Of a DNA stretch of 64,000 nt, positions 19,399-31,675 are shown one piece after another (the stretch's first letter is position 1; each line of letters starts with the position of its first letter). The notes below the pieces were generated by a model that saw only the letters and a list, made by a program, of their open reading frames with translations, had not been told where the DNA came from and did no database searches. The stretch is from Ulota crispa (Eukaryota; Streptophyta; Bryopsida; Orthotrichales; Orthotrichaceae). The translations under genes were made by a program, and so were the position numbers. The stretch is from contig OY987246.1 of the NCBI GenBank assembly GCA_963920765.1, positions 21,347,428 through 21,411,427 of the forward strand, given 5' to 3'.

Positions 19399-22300
19399 AT
19401 GTCGAGTGAAGAGGACGAGGAAGACGAAGAGGGAGAGAAGGGAGACAAGGTACATTCAATGTCATTCCTAGCTCTGTACAAATTCAATATGACTATATCG
19501 TTTTTGAGGAAAGCTTTCACTATCTTGAGCTCGTCTGCTTTTTTCAAGGAAGAATTGCGGTATCTAGGATGCTTCAGTTCTCTGACATCTTCTTTCTTTG
19601 ATGCAATTCTGCTTAAATTTTAGTTCACGAACTAGAGAGTGTGAAGCGTTTCACATCAGGTTCCTTCAATTCCTGTGAATGGCACTCTAACTCTTGAAGG
19701 ACGACGGCCAGAGAGCTTTAAAGGGCTAATAGTAGCTACTTGATGGATAATTGTGAGCAAGCAAAAGGATGAGAAGTGTGCACAATTTTAAGCCCTGCTG
19801 CTTGAATCCAAAATTTTGTGTTGTTTTTATGTCATTCGATGAAAAATAAGATCGGAGCATTCAATTCTTGTGAATGGCACTCTAACTCTTCAAGAATTAC
19901 GGTCAGTGAGAGCTTTAAAGGGTTAATAGTTGCTCCTTGATGGATAATTGTGATTAAGCAAAAGCATGAGGAGTGTGCACAATTTTAAGCCATTAATGCC
20001 GCTTGAATCCAAATTGTTTTATGTTAATTTTATGTGTCATTAGATGGACAATAAGGTGGGAGCATTATAGAACAATCTAAGAATGTTACGGACTGCCATA
20101 CGGTTCTTTCTCTCAGACAAAATCCGTTGCAGCAACTGTGGACAACATAAGCAAGAGCGAGGTATTCAAAAACTTGTAACTACAAGTTTCTGGTGCGCTT
20201 GTTTGCAATTTCAGGGATTCACATGGAGTGGAACCACTGAGTCGGATGAACCGATAGGGCCAGGCATTGCCGGGTATCCCAATGGCGATACATATGAAGG
20301 CTCCTACTTCAGCGGCAAGCGAAACAGTCTTGGGAAATACACATTTACTAAGAGTGGCGCAATATATGAAGGGAATTACACCAACAATCAAAAGGCTGGA
20401 TTTGGCACCATGAGCTACCCTGACAAAAGCATCTACATAGGTTTTCTTCATCTTCGCAATTTTTCATTTCTAAAGAAACTGCTAGTTATGACTTAACATT
20501 CTGATGAATTCAGGTCCTCATAGCTCAGGCCATCTGTCATCTCTAGAAGAAACCTGTGTTCTTTTGACGGATTTTTTTGGATGTCCACTTGTTTTTATGT
20601 TACAATTGATGTTAAAGCTAACATCTTGATGTCATGTTTGATGTCATTGTTAACATAAAAACCACTGAACGTCAAAAATAATCTATAAAAATAAACACGA
20701 GTTTCTCCTTGGATGCATCCCAGGAAGAATCAAAGTGTTTAAGATTGAGTGATTCTTTGACACTTGCTTTCTTTGCGAACGTGTTTGAGAACAGAATTTG
20801 AAAGTGAAATTTTCTAGCTCATGCAATGCAACGTTATAATAAATCTGGAATTCATATTACATACTCCCTCTGTCCCTCTAAAGACCTCCAAAAAGCTTCC
20901 TTGCGAAGGATTAACTGTGTTTTTTAGTCTTTGTGCTAGTAACACATGCATTTTGGAAACAATATACTCCCTCCGTCCCAAAATGATCTTCTTGTTACAC
21001 AAAATGTTATACATTAAGCTCAAAAAGAACTATTTTTCAAAAAAATTGACCTATGAATAGAGTTTGATATCCTCCTATTGTTCTGAAATTTTGAGTTTCA
21101 AATTAGTTTTCAAAATGTGATTTCAAAATGCTTGAAAATTGAATTTTTGAGGCATTTTTGAAGAACACCAGTGGCCACTCACTTGATGGCATGGGATTGG
21201 TTAGTATGCCCATGCTTTTGGACTACGTGCAAGTGTCATTAACTCCCTTCCTCCTCCAACAAGAAGATCATTTTTGGACACTAAATAAAGTTCAACAGGA
21301 AGATCATTTTGGGACAAAGGGAGTACCATCTACCAAATGTATGCAAAATCTCCAACCTTGATGTTGCTGTTTGGGCATCCAAATTCTATGCAAAATGTAC
21401 CGTATTTGTGCATGTTGCTAGCTCCTCATTATTGATGATTTAAAGATTAGTAGCAAACAATGGTACCTCATATGGGCAAGGTCAAGCTTGCTAGGAGAGG
21501 AATGCTCTCTAATTGCTTGATTTGCCCCCATGAGATCATTGAACATGGCAGATGCTTTCTTAACATTTGAAATTAGCAAAAGGGAGCTTTTTAGTGGTAC
21601 AAGAAATGTGTTTGATTTGGAGCTTTTTAGAAGGACAGAGAGAGTAGTTTTTTTGTTGTTAAAACTGCCATGTGGTTATAAAGTTGCTCAGTCTTGGGGT
21701 CACATGATTACTGACATCACTGATCCTCACATTATTTTTGTGACCTGTTTGTCTTTAGTGCTACAGTAGCAAGGTTACAAGCCCAACACCATTTAAGGAT
21801 ATTCTAGTTCATTGTAGTAGCATGGAGGTCTAATTAGGTCATCTTTATTAAATCTTGACCTCCTTTCAAGAGTTTTTTAGTACCTTCTCATTGATGTAAA
21901 CAATAGTGCTTTATCATGTGAGGTTGTACAGGAGCATGGTATCAAGATTCGAGGAGCGGAGAAGGGCAGTACACATATGCAAACGGCGACATCTACAAGG
22001 GACAGTGGTCTGAGAATAAGAAACATGGTGTCGGCACTTATTTCTTCAAGAATTCCATGGCTCACGTAAGTCACCTTAAGAAAAAAACTTACAACTAGGT
22101 AGGTACTGCATTGATATCCACAGGAAAAGCTCATCCATGGCTGCTGTCTTGCATGCACATTAAAATGAGCTGCAAGCCTGCAACAGTACGAGATTCCACC
22201 GTGGCCGGTAGTTAGGTTTGTTACATTGCTGAGAATCATGTGATTATGTTCCTTAAGGTACAGCGGTTGGCCAGCAACGTCCGTTGTTCTGTATGTAGAA

Positions 22301-22694
22301 GTCTTTAACAGAATTTTGGTATTTAGCATTGAGAAGCAGTACTGTGTTACTTGTATTAACTCTGCCATGTTTTGATTGGCTTGTGAAGTTCATTGGAGAT
22401 TGGGAGAAAGGATTCTTTGTGAAAGGGAAGTGGTTATTCCGGAACGGTGATTTCTTCGAGGGTGATTTTGCCAAGAGCAAACCTTTTGGGCCAGGGAAGT
22501 TCATGTTCTTCAGGTCCAAATCAGAGGTGAATGGCACATTTGAAAAAGGTGGCAAATGGACGACAGGAACGACAAAGCTAACTCCTGCAAAAGTGATACT
22601 GGAGTATGCCATGACAGCTGCTCCTTCATTATTTGCTCCTCCTGTAGATGTCAAAAGTCTGCCTTCATTTGTCATTCCGATGAAATTCAAATGA
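19399..22694 (+). CDS. MORN-repeat protein, radial spoke head 1 (RSPH1)-like, 4 exons
   Basis: Exons 19399-19449, 20215-20440, 21932-22065 and 22389-22694 join in frame to 238 residues. RSPH1 is a MORN protein of the radial spoke head in 9+2 axonemes; in land plants only lineages with swimming sperm need it. An acidic N-terminus (SSEEDEEDEEGEKGDK) resembles that of RSPH1. MORN units follow: YPNGDTYEGSYFSGKRNSLG, GAIYEGNYTNNQKAGFG, YPDKSIYIGAWYQDSRSGEG, YANGDIYKGQWSENKKHGVG, FIGDWEKGFFVKGKW and FRNGDFFEGDFAKSKPFGPG. The tail (SLFAPPVDVKSLPSF) is short compared with the animal protein (about 309). The last acceptor (TGTGAAG) is weak. Other axonemal MORN proteins remain possible. Confidence 0.8.
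19655..20068. repeat. Tandem duplication of about 200 bases in RSPH1-like intron 1
   Basis: Copy 1 (about 19655-19858) and copy 2 (about 19859-20068) share TTCAATTCCTGTGAATGGCA, CTCTAACTCTT, GAGAGCTTTAAAGGG, TTGATGGATAATTGTGA, GAGTGTGCACAATTTTAAGC and GCTTGAATCCAAA. Confidence 0.88.
20864..21644. mobile_element. Stowaway-like MITE (outer), interrupted by a second one
   Basis: Left end CTCCCTCTGTCCCTCTAAAG is mirrored at the right end (CTTTTTAGAAGGACAGAGAG), with TA outside both ends. The CTCCCTCYGTCC terminus and TA duplication are typical of plant Stowaway (Tc1/mariner) MITEs. It lies in intron 2 of the RSPH1-like gene and is split by the element at 20967-21323. Confidence 0.7.
20967..21323. 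mobile_element. Stowaway-like MITE (inner, nested)
   Basis: Left end CTCCCTCCGTCCCAAAATGA and right end TCATTTTGGGACAAAGGGAG are inverted repeats of more than 25 bases, flanked by TA. It sits inside the outer Stowaway-like element, so it inserted later. Confidence 0.82.
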
Positions 22695-23074
22695 AATGGC
22701 TTTTTTTTCAAAAACCCAAACCCTTGTACATTAGTTTACTGTGATCGTAAAAGCTACAGTACTTTAGATGGTGTTTCAACCTCTTTTTTTGTGTGAATGT
22801 AACTGATGAGCGTTGAGTACAGTACCCATGCAAATGGTTGCTTCTCCATGGTTTGATTTGCTTGTAAGGTTTGGCCGAGTAGCATGATTTTCTCAAACAG
22901 GTCTCCATGTGGAGCACTGAAAGCAGATGAACTATGAAACGATCATGATTGAGGAAGTTCCAGATAAGTATCTACGACCATGTGCATTTGCAGTTGTAAT
23001 TATTTTTGTAGCTTGAAACGTCATTCTATCAACCTTAGTTAGTAACAAAATAATATTCAACTCAATCTTGTCAT

Positions 23075-23398
23075 ACGAAACATTGTAATGTCATATTTGT
23101 TAGTTTGGGAAAAAGCGTACAAAGTGGGACTTCTGGCTTTTTTTTCCACAGAATGTCATATTCATTGAATTGAGAGTCCGTTGAGTATTTTCCAATGTAT
23201 GAGATATATATCTTCCAGAAATACACTCTTTTTGGACAAAAAGTTCATTAACTTCTGAATTTTTGGACAAAAGTTCATTAACTAGGTTTAAGGTGACCTC
23301 CTTAATTGAATTGAATTAAGGTGGCTATTTTGAATTAAGGTGAGGTACAAAATGGTACCCATTGTTTTCCCAAATTAACGAATATGACGTTTCGTGCC
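23075..23398. mobile_element. MITE with CGTCATATTTGTTAGTTTGG termini
   Basis: Left GTCATATTTGTTAGTTTGGG is mirrored by right CCCAAATTAACGAATATGAC. Inside are a TACAAAGTGGGACTT phrase on the left and TACAAAATGGTACC on the right. A shorter relative lies at 44358-44621. Confidence 0.65.
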
Positions 23399-23777
23399 AC
23401 GTGTGAGTGATAGTAGTGGTCCTCAACCCCGGTATTGTTTTCACTGCCGTACTGTGAGAGGGTGATATTTTGTGATTGCACATCAAAGTAGGTATTTTGA
23501 TGTTGTAATCTTTGCAATGAGACAGCCTGGTACTGAACTTTTACTAGAGATGGCGTAGAGAAGCAGCAGGATGTCCATCCGAGGGAGTTGCTGGGAGAGA
23601 AGGACATCTCTCTTTTGTTGTCTCAAGCCACATGTCCATGACTGTGTGGGAGATGTTTACGTCAAGCAACTGTGCATTCAGGAGTGATGTTTTGGACGTT
23701 GCATAGGCGTCTCATTTTTTTGGAAACGCTGGAGATGTTGATGGCGTTGTCATACGTTTTATAACTGGAGTTCTTTT

Positions 23778-25755
23778 TGAATTGTTGCTGGGTAGGTAAT
23801 ATTGCACATCCGTGTTTGTGGGCCTTCGGTTGAAAAGCTATGATTTTTCACTTGGCAGAAAACATTAGACAGTTGGAAAACTTTACTAGTAGAAAATTGA
23901 ATTTGTTAATTTTGAATTTAATTTTGGATTCACAAACTTTGGGTATTTTGAGTTCATGTTTGGATTCAGAGATTATGGTCTAGAAAGAGACAAAATTGAG
24001 CAACTCCAAAATAGGAGTAGATTTTTACTTTTTATCCTTTGTGTAAATAAAATCTGAGCTTTTCCATCATGGGCTCACAAATAAGTATGTAGTACACCAA
24101 GTCAATGTAATTGTTCCAATTTAATGGATCATCCATGTGCAAAGAGGCTAAGTAATAGAATCACTTCACACTATGGTCAAAGGTCAAGAAGCAATAAATT
24201 TTTAATAGTCAAATTGCAAGAAACTAAGATTAATTTTGGTCTATTTACCCTTTACACCATAAGCCAAAGTCTAAATTCTATCATCCTCCAAACTATCTAC
24301 ATGGTATCATTTTTTCATCCAAAACAACACCATCTCAAAAGAAGTTTGCGTTGAGCAACAATGGAAATTTAAACTATGGTTAAGAGATTGTCAAAAAAAT
24401 TCCATAAAATAATCATATATTAACAAGATTTAGGCCGATAGATTAGAAGGCTTGGTTTTTGGACTAGGCCTTTCATTCCACATATGTTCAAGTCAAAAAG
24501 TTGTGGAAGTTCATTGCCAAGAGGTTGGCTTTTGGACTTGGCGTTTGAAGGCTTCACAATATGGCCGGCCAAAGGTTGTAATCACAATACTTTATGGTCT
24601 ATCTTAAGCCCATTTTGTTGATCTCTCAACAAAATTTGACCACTCAATCTCACATTAGCATAAAGCAGCCGTAAGTGCCCTTGGCTTTGACGATCAAACG
24701 TCACATCTAGGATGGTTTTTCAATATTCATTTAAAGACTTTTGATGTTCAAGAGTTAATTCCTATGCTAAATCACCTTGGTTCTTGATAATTGGACTTCT
24801 TTTTTGAACTATTGTTGGGTAGGTATATTGCACATCCGTGTTTGTGGGCCTTTAGTTGAAAAGCTATGATTTTTCACTTGACATAAAGATTAGAAAATTA
24901 GAAATTTTACTAGCAGAAATTGAATTTTGGAATTTTGAATTCATATTTGGATTCAGAGTTTGGTTTAGTCATGAGCTACAAAAAGAGATAAAATTGAGAA
25001 ACTCCAAAATAGAAGTAGATTTTTACCTTTTTATCCTTTTCGTAAATAAAATCTGAGCTTTTCCATCCTGGGCTCACAAACAAAAATATACAGTGCACCA
25101 AGCCACTATAAGTGTTCCAATTTCAATGGATCATCCATGTGCAAAGAGGCTAGTAGGGACACTTCAAACTACGGCCAAAAGTCAAGAGATAGTTAATTTT
25201 CACCAATCAAATTGCAAGAAACCAAGATTTTGACTTCTCAACTCTTCACATTAGAGGCCAAAGTTCACCTACATGGCAGTAGTTCTTCATCCAAAAAAAC
25301 ATCCTCTCAAAAGCAGTTTGTGTTGAGCAGAACTAGAGACCCAAATTTATGGTCAAGAGATTATCAAAAAAAATCCATAAAATAATCATAAAATAATAAG
25401 ATCTCAGCCAATAGATTAGAAGGTTTGGTTTTTGGGCTCAACCTTTTTGCACCATGTATGTTCAAGTCAAAAAGTTGTGGAAGTTTATTGTCAAGAGTTT
25501 TGCTTTTGGACTTGGCGTTTGAAGGCTTCACAATACGGCCGGCCAAAGGTTGTAATCACAATACTTTATGGTCTATTTTGAGCCCGTTTTGTTGACCTCT
25601 CAACAAAGTTTGGCCACAAAATCCCACAACAACGTAAAGCAGCCGTAAGTGCCTTTGGCTTTGACCCTCAAACGTTATTTCTAGGATGGTTTTTCAATAA
25701 TTATTTAAAGACTTTTGATGTTCAAGAGTTAATTCCTATGCTATATCACCTAGTT
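23778..25755. repeat. Tandem duplication of about 1 kb
   Basis: Copy 1 (about 23778-24790) and copy 2 (about 24809-25755) share the ordered phrases GCACATCCGTGTTTGTGGGC, AAAGCTATGATTTTTCACTT, AAATCTGAGCTTTTCCATC, GGATCATCCATGTGCAAAGA, CAAGTCAAAAAGTTGTGGAA, CACAATA(T/C)GGCCGGCCAAAG and TTAATTCCTATGCTA. There is no long open frame. Part of the same unit occurs inverted at about 45430-45980, so the unit is a mobile or dispersed repeat. Confidence 0.85.
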
Positions 25756-28137
25756 TCTAAATTTTATGATGGATTCCTATTGTAAAATTAGCTCAAAGTT
25801 TTAAGAAAAAAATTCAACAACTCTCCCTACGTTAAATCAAGACCATTTGGATCTTGGAAATTTATGGACAATAAATTTGCTCTTAAGAGAATGGAGTTGT
25901 TGGTGAGATATTTTTTGTTAGTGAGATATTATTTGAGAGCCCAAGAGGCTCAAGAAGGATATAGAACATGATGTCAAGTTGTCTAGTGTAGCTAAATTTC
26001 AAATGTCCCAATCTAAACTTTTGGTTGGTCAAAGATCCACGTTGAGGAAAAAGGTTATTAATTACAACCTTTGTCTAACTTGCTAGTGAAAGAGCCAATG
26101 AAAGAATAACGTAATTTTCTCAAAATGTAGATGTAAAGTTTGGACTCAAGACCTTATTCTTTTCCAACCAAAGAACTCCTAGATGTGGACATGAAATTGA
26201 CAAGAGATATTTTGACAATGTTCTTCAAGTAAATTTGTTTGTGCAAAAGAGATGAAGTGATGTTGACCTTTCAAAGTCATAAGGATATGTCAAACCATTA
26301 TCATCTTAGAATGTCTAAATGTACTTTGCCATATTTGATATGAGTTTTGTCATTGGATGAGTTTGTGTGATGAGAATAAAGGCTCCAACAAATAGAATAT
26401 ACACTAATTGTGTTAGTACTTGATGTTTTTGTGAGGAACTAATCAAGTGAACATTTGGGTATTTATAAAAATTGTTACAAATTGTAGTAATGCACATCAA
26501 ATAATTTGTTAGAACTTGCAACTTTTGGAATACAAGACATGTTCACAATTGATTTTGTAAGTTTCTTTTACCCTTGCAGAGGCTCATAGTTTCCGTATGG
26601 CAAAGAAATATGCTAGTTAAAAAATCCAGCATCCCAATAAAGCCCATTAACTCCTAAGAATGAAAATATAATTTAGGTGAATTATGAATGATTTCAAATG
26701 TTTTCTTGTAAAAGTTGTAAGAAACAAACAAAGTACACCCAAGTATGCTCTGAAGGCTATACTTGTCTACCTTTCAATCAGTAATCTAGTTTAGTCATTG
26801 GATGCTTCATGGTGTTTGTGTAAGTCTTTGAAGATGGAAAAAAAAAAAAACCTTGAGAAAAATGAAGATCTTCTAAAATCTTCTAAGGATGTAATTTGGT
26901 TTTTGCTTCCTAAGCTCCACATCTACATGCTTTGTCCACAACACTCTTCAACCATCTCCACTTGTATTAAAAACCTACAAGTTGAAGAGGCTTTTGGATG
27001 AAAAAGAAACAACTAATGTGTGAACCTATCAAAATATTCTCCTTATCATGGTAAAAATTGCAATTTTTCATGCACAACAACTCCTCTAAAAACACTACTT
27101 TTTTTTTTACAAAAGCAAGTTGAATAATCAATGATGAAGAACATATTTGCTTTTGTAAAAAAGGAGATTTGCCAATGGTTGATTGTTAATTTACCAAATT
27201 GAACAGGTGGGAAAAAAAAGTGGTCAATATGAGAAACAAGAAACATTATGTTTCCCACCAAGTGTTTGGAGAGATTTTGAGCTTCCTTGACAAAAATCCT
27301 ACAATTCTTCTTTTCAACTCATTTTTATTAGCAATTCAGGCATTCATCATTATAATTTTATTAAGATTTTCATATGTTAGATAGTATACAAAATACAAAT
27401 TTCAATAGGTCTTCAAATTGTATTTATGTGATAATATCACAAAGAGTGTACATGTGATGTTACATAGATCAATACATGATATTACAAAAACCAATGTGAT
27501 TGTATCTATAATATCACAAAGATAGGGATGTGATATGACAGAAGTCACTGTGATTCTAGTAATATGATTTAAAATATCACAAAGATAGGGATGTGATATT
27601 ACAGAAGTCACTGTGATTCTAGTAGTATGATTTAAAAGCTTTCCAAAACCTGGTCATTTTTTATCTGATTGATTAAAATTTCTACCAAGTTTTTAAAAGG
27701 AAAAGGAAGAGGAAGAATGTTGAGAACACCACCGCATGCCTCCCCCAAAGCCCTCTGCCAGAATCTCAATGAAACTTACAGTCACTCCATGATTGCCTGG
27801 CTGGGACTGGGTAAAGACACAGGCAAATAATGGGTCTTTGTCCTTAGCTATTTCTGGGGTACGTGTCACTCATCTACTAAGCCGAAATCTGTGGCTTACA
27901 CCATCTGACCGAGTCTGGCCTGCCCTGGGCAGAATAAGAGGACCAGACAATAAAAAATAAATAAATAAAATCCCTACGTAGTTGCAACAAAATTTAATAT
28001 GAGGTAGCAGCACCCATAACCATCAAACTAAGGGTTTTGAACATGACGATTATTAATAAACATTTAGCAAGTTATAGAAACTTATTAGCAAGAGAAGAAT
28101 GCTCAGTTTGCACATTTGAATGAATTATTTGGATACA
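25756..28137. other. AT-rich repeat spacer, no gene seen
   Basis: No convincing coding sequence. The stretch 27690-27965 is richer in GC and ends in an AATAAATAAATAAAAT run, which could be a SINE-like or processed insertion. I could not find an RNA polymerase III promoter pair in it. Confidence 0.45.
27425..27640. repeat. Short tandem repeat, about 64-base unit
   Basis: The phrase ATATCACAAAGATAGGGATG plus TGATAT(G/T)ACAGAAGTCAC plus TGTGATTCTAGTA occurs twice in tandem (from about 27510), preceded by degenerate copies. A single similar phrase appears near 41695. Confidence 0.78.
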
Positions 28138-28553
28138 CATTTATTGAAGAAGTTAAAAATGAATTTTTGGAAAAAGGTCCAGATTGGGTAGCCCAAAAAA
28201 TTCTCAAAAATTGTATTGAAATAAATAAAAATATAGAATACGTTCTTTATATTTATGTATAGGTAGGGAGTTTTGAATCATTCAATTTTCATTGCTGAGA
28301 TGAAAGCTATGAAAAGTTTTTGCTTGCTGGTGGGTGTGATTTTGAGAGAAAACATACCTACCCACAAACAAAAACTTCTCCTGACTTTCATCTCATCAAT
28401 GAAAATTGAATGATTCAAAGCTCCCTACCTATACATAAGTGTAAAGAATGTATTTCATATTTTTATTTATTTTAATGCAATTTTTAAGAAATTTTTGGGC
28501 TGCCCAATCTAGATCTTTTTCCAAAAAATCATTTTTAACTTCTTCAATAAATG
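28138..28553. repeat. Long hairpin (inverted repeat with about 190-base arms)
   Basis: The left arm starts CATTTATTGAAGAAGTTAAA and the right arm ends with its complement. Inner segments such as GGTAGGGAGTTTTGAATCAT and GAATGATTCAAAGCTCCCTA also pair. The short spacer is near 28340. It has no coding capacity. Part of the arm recurs at about 31960-32010 inside a TTAA-flanked element. Confidence 0.85.
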
Positions 28554-28819
28554 TTAGAATGAAGAAAAAATTAGACACCCACGTAGATTTTTGAATTCCC
28601 CATCATCCATAAAAGTTTCAAAAAATCACACAAAGTAGTTTAGCCATAGGTACATGCCCAAAATCCCATTTATCCCTTGAGGAGACCGTTGGTCTTTTAA
28701 ACCTTCTAGAATCTTCAAAGATTGACCTCCTAGACTTTGGTAATGCCTAGTCTTTTTGAATCCATAACACATGGGAGGTTGTTGCCAATAAATATGAAGT
28801 AAACTCTAATCAATTCAAT

Positions 28820-29146
28820 TTAACCCTAAACGTCCAGAAGGACGTTTTTTGTCCTTTGCCTTTGGAAAAACACTCTTGATGACATAAGAAAGCAAATTTT
28901 CATTTGATTTTTTCCCAAAAGTGATCATAAACACATGCTCCATCATGGAAGGCAAAAAATAACTTCATCAAATACACTCATATTTCTAGACAATCCAAAT
29001 TTTGAGAAGATCCATATTGCCCTTCCTACAATTTTTGTGAGGTCAGCACTTGTTACACCAATTACAAATATGAAATCTTTGAAAAACATTGTAGAAGTCA
29101 TTGTAGCAAGCTAGCCACGGGGATGAGCCTGACATTTAAGGATTAA
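28820..29146. mobile_element. TTAA-flanked element with CCC-starting termini
   Basis: Left TTAACCCTAAACGTCCAG and right CTGACATTTAAGGATTAA are imperfect inverted termini with TTAA at each end. No coding frame. Same family as the element in DDAH intron 2. Confidence 0.5.
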
Positions 29147-30508
29147 TTTAGATGATCACAATTAATTATTTGTTTGTAGAACTTTAATAGAAACAATTAA
29201 TAAATTATCATTGATGCATGAACATCTACAAAAATACTGGTAGTAGAATAAGACACTTCCTCAATTCTACCACCAAGTTGTTGCTAAAAAAAACTAATAC
29301 CATGAGTACATCTACCAAAGTGAATTTACCTTGCTTTGTCAATAAAAAGCTTTATCTATTGCTTGAAAGCCATCTTCCATCTATTGCATAAAAGTTATAA
29401 TGCCTAAACTTACCTTGGATTTGATAAATTCAATATTTGTTACTTTAGGGAAAAAAACTGCAATTTTGGGACTTTTAGATTTTATGGTTTCAAAAGCTTT
29501 TTGTCAATTTAGAGTGAAATTTATGATGATTTCTTCAAAACCTTACATCATTGATGAAAGATTTTAAAAAGATTATCAAAAACTCACTTTAGATTACCAA
29601 AATATATTCACAAATGCAAAATCGTGTACCCAAAATTGATTTTGGGAACAACCTTTTCTCAAACAAACAAATATTATGTTGCATGCAACTTGCTTGAACA
29701 TTGTATAAAGTTCTTTTATACAAAACCAAAAGTTGACATAATAGTACCATTGCCACCATCCACACAACATTAGCAAAATTTTGAACCCTCCACAAGGCCC
29801 TTAAAAATTGACACTCTTAACATTTATTGAGCCTAGGCCGGGTACATTAGAAGCATGTGAGAACTTGTGTGAAGTGTCTCTATCTTGTATGACTTTCCTA
29901 TTGTACATCACAAAAACTATGAATAGAAAATGGCAATCTAGTACTATGTCACAAATTTTAAATTATTCTCCTACTATTGTACACAATCATAGCTAAATGT
30001 TACCAGCACAAGTACTAAGTTGAAGATTTTAATACAAAGAAAAAGGACCATGGTAATATGTACATGTAATTGTGACACCCAATGGAAATTGGACATGCCA
30101 ATGTGAGTCATGATTATAGTCAAAGGCATAGTAGGGTGTAAGGAATTTTGGTTATCCCAAAGTAAAAATTAAAACAATTAAGGAGACCCCTTGAAAGGGG
30201 TTGTTAGGAGCCTTGTGGAGGGCTCATATTTTTGCTAATGTAACAAACGTCATTCAACATAATGAAAGTGTTTTAAGTAATAAATACTTTGTCAAAAATA
30301 CAAAGAATTTTACCATTGCTCAATAAAAATACGGTTTCAAAAAGATGATATAAGGTAGTAGCACCCATGTTCACAAGGGTATTCATGGGTGTTATTTACT
30401 CCTGTGTCTCTGTCAGTGACTGACAAATATAAAAAAAGTTGGTTATGGGTGTCTAAGTGATTGTTTTGGGTGACTAGCATGATGGCTTTGAGTGTTACAT
30501 CTCACTAT

Positions 30509-31423
30509 TTTACCCTTTAGAGACCATTGAACCATATTTTGGTTCAAGAGAGTAGTCTTTGGCCTTTACATTGAAATCTCTCAATAATTTGGAAAATGAT
30601 CTTGAAGAAAGCTTCTCATCACAAGAATTTTGCATCCAACCCAAAAGACAACAATGGAATTGGATATGTGAGTTGATAAATAATGGTGTTTGTACATCAT
30701 GGCCCCAAAATATGTATCCATATTTGGTCAAAGATGGATCAAAGCAACAACACAATACATCAAACATCCAAGAAGTGTGCCACATTTCAATTGTGCAATC
30801 TTAAAAAATTTCAACTTGCTTAAAGAATGCGCTTGTCTTGTTTCTCTATATGGTAATAGTACAATTGTAGTATCTGAGAATCCATTGAAATGATGCTATC
30901 ATTTTATTTTAAAAAAATTATCCTACATTTGAGGCCAATTCTTGATTGCTTTCACCGATTAGATTTTTCCATAACAATTATCAAATTTCTTGCAAAACCG
31001 TTTTAGGGTAGCTAATAAAATAGGATTTTTGACCCTTTTTGTCCACTTAGCTACACCTTGTGATTGCTATTTTTGTCTATTTTGTGTGAAACTAGTCTTG
31101 TTGGAAAGGTGGGAAACCTTGCTTTCTAGAAATGTAGAGCTCTTCTCAATCAAAGCTTGCATGAAGCATTAACATTCAAAACCACATAAGCATGAAAAAC
31201 TAGAGATTTTTCATATATGACTCACTCAATCATTATAATATTTCACCTCCAACGGTAGATCTATCTAAAATTTTGATATGTTACAACAAACAAAGGTGTC
31301 CTTCACATTTGTACTGTTGGATTATTCAAATTGGGCCCATAATTGTTTCAAATGCACATCTAAATTTGTTGCCCCTGTTTCTAGTGGATTTTGAGAAAAT
31401 GTGTGTGGTCTTTAAAGGGTTAA
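30509..31423. mobile_element. TTAA-type element with CCCTTTARAGACC termini
   Basis: Left TTTACCCTTTAGAGACCA and right TGGTCTTTAAAGGGTTAA are inverted repeats of about 17 bases, with TTAA (one base changed at the left) as the flank. The interior has only short frames. Confidence 0.5.
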
Positions 31424-31675
31424 GGACTCCTCAAGTTAGTATTATGAGCATATGAGCACACTAAAGACATCTCCTACACATAACTTTAGATTTTTAGTGA
31501 TTTTTGACTTTTGTAAAATCTTTGTGAAGAAATGCTTGCAATTGGAACTTTGAAATTAATGTTGTTATTTTTGGTTTCCTCTTGCGAGATTGACAATACT
31601 TTTTTCAAATTAGAGTTCATCAATTTATTCTCCTACTCCAAAATCCTTAGTTTCATGCTTACAGGTGCTGCTATC

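Noticed and set aside
27690-27965. Possible SINE with an AATAAA-type tail
   Set aside because: GC-rich body and A-rich tail fit, but no A-box/B-box pair or second copy was found by eye.
28138-28553. CRISPR-like or microRNA gene reading of the hairpin
   Set aside because: CRISPR arrays do not occur in plant nuclei and there are no regular spacers. The arms are much longer than a typical plant microRNA precursor, so I call it an inverted repeat.
30559-30893. Two overlapping 70-80-codon frames in the 23-37 kb zone
   Set aside because: They lie inside a TTAA-flanked element, have no domain and no splice partners, and their composition is that of the surrounding AT-rich DNA.
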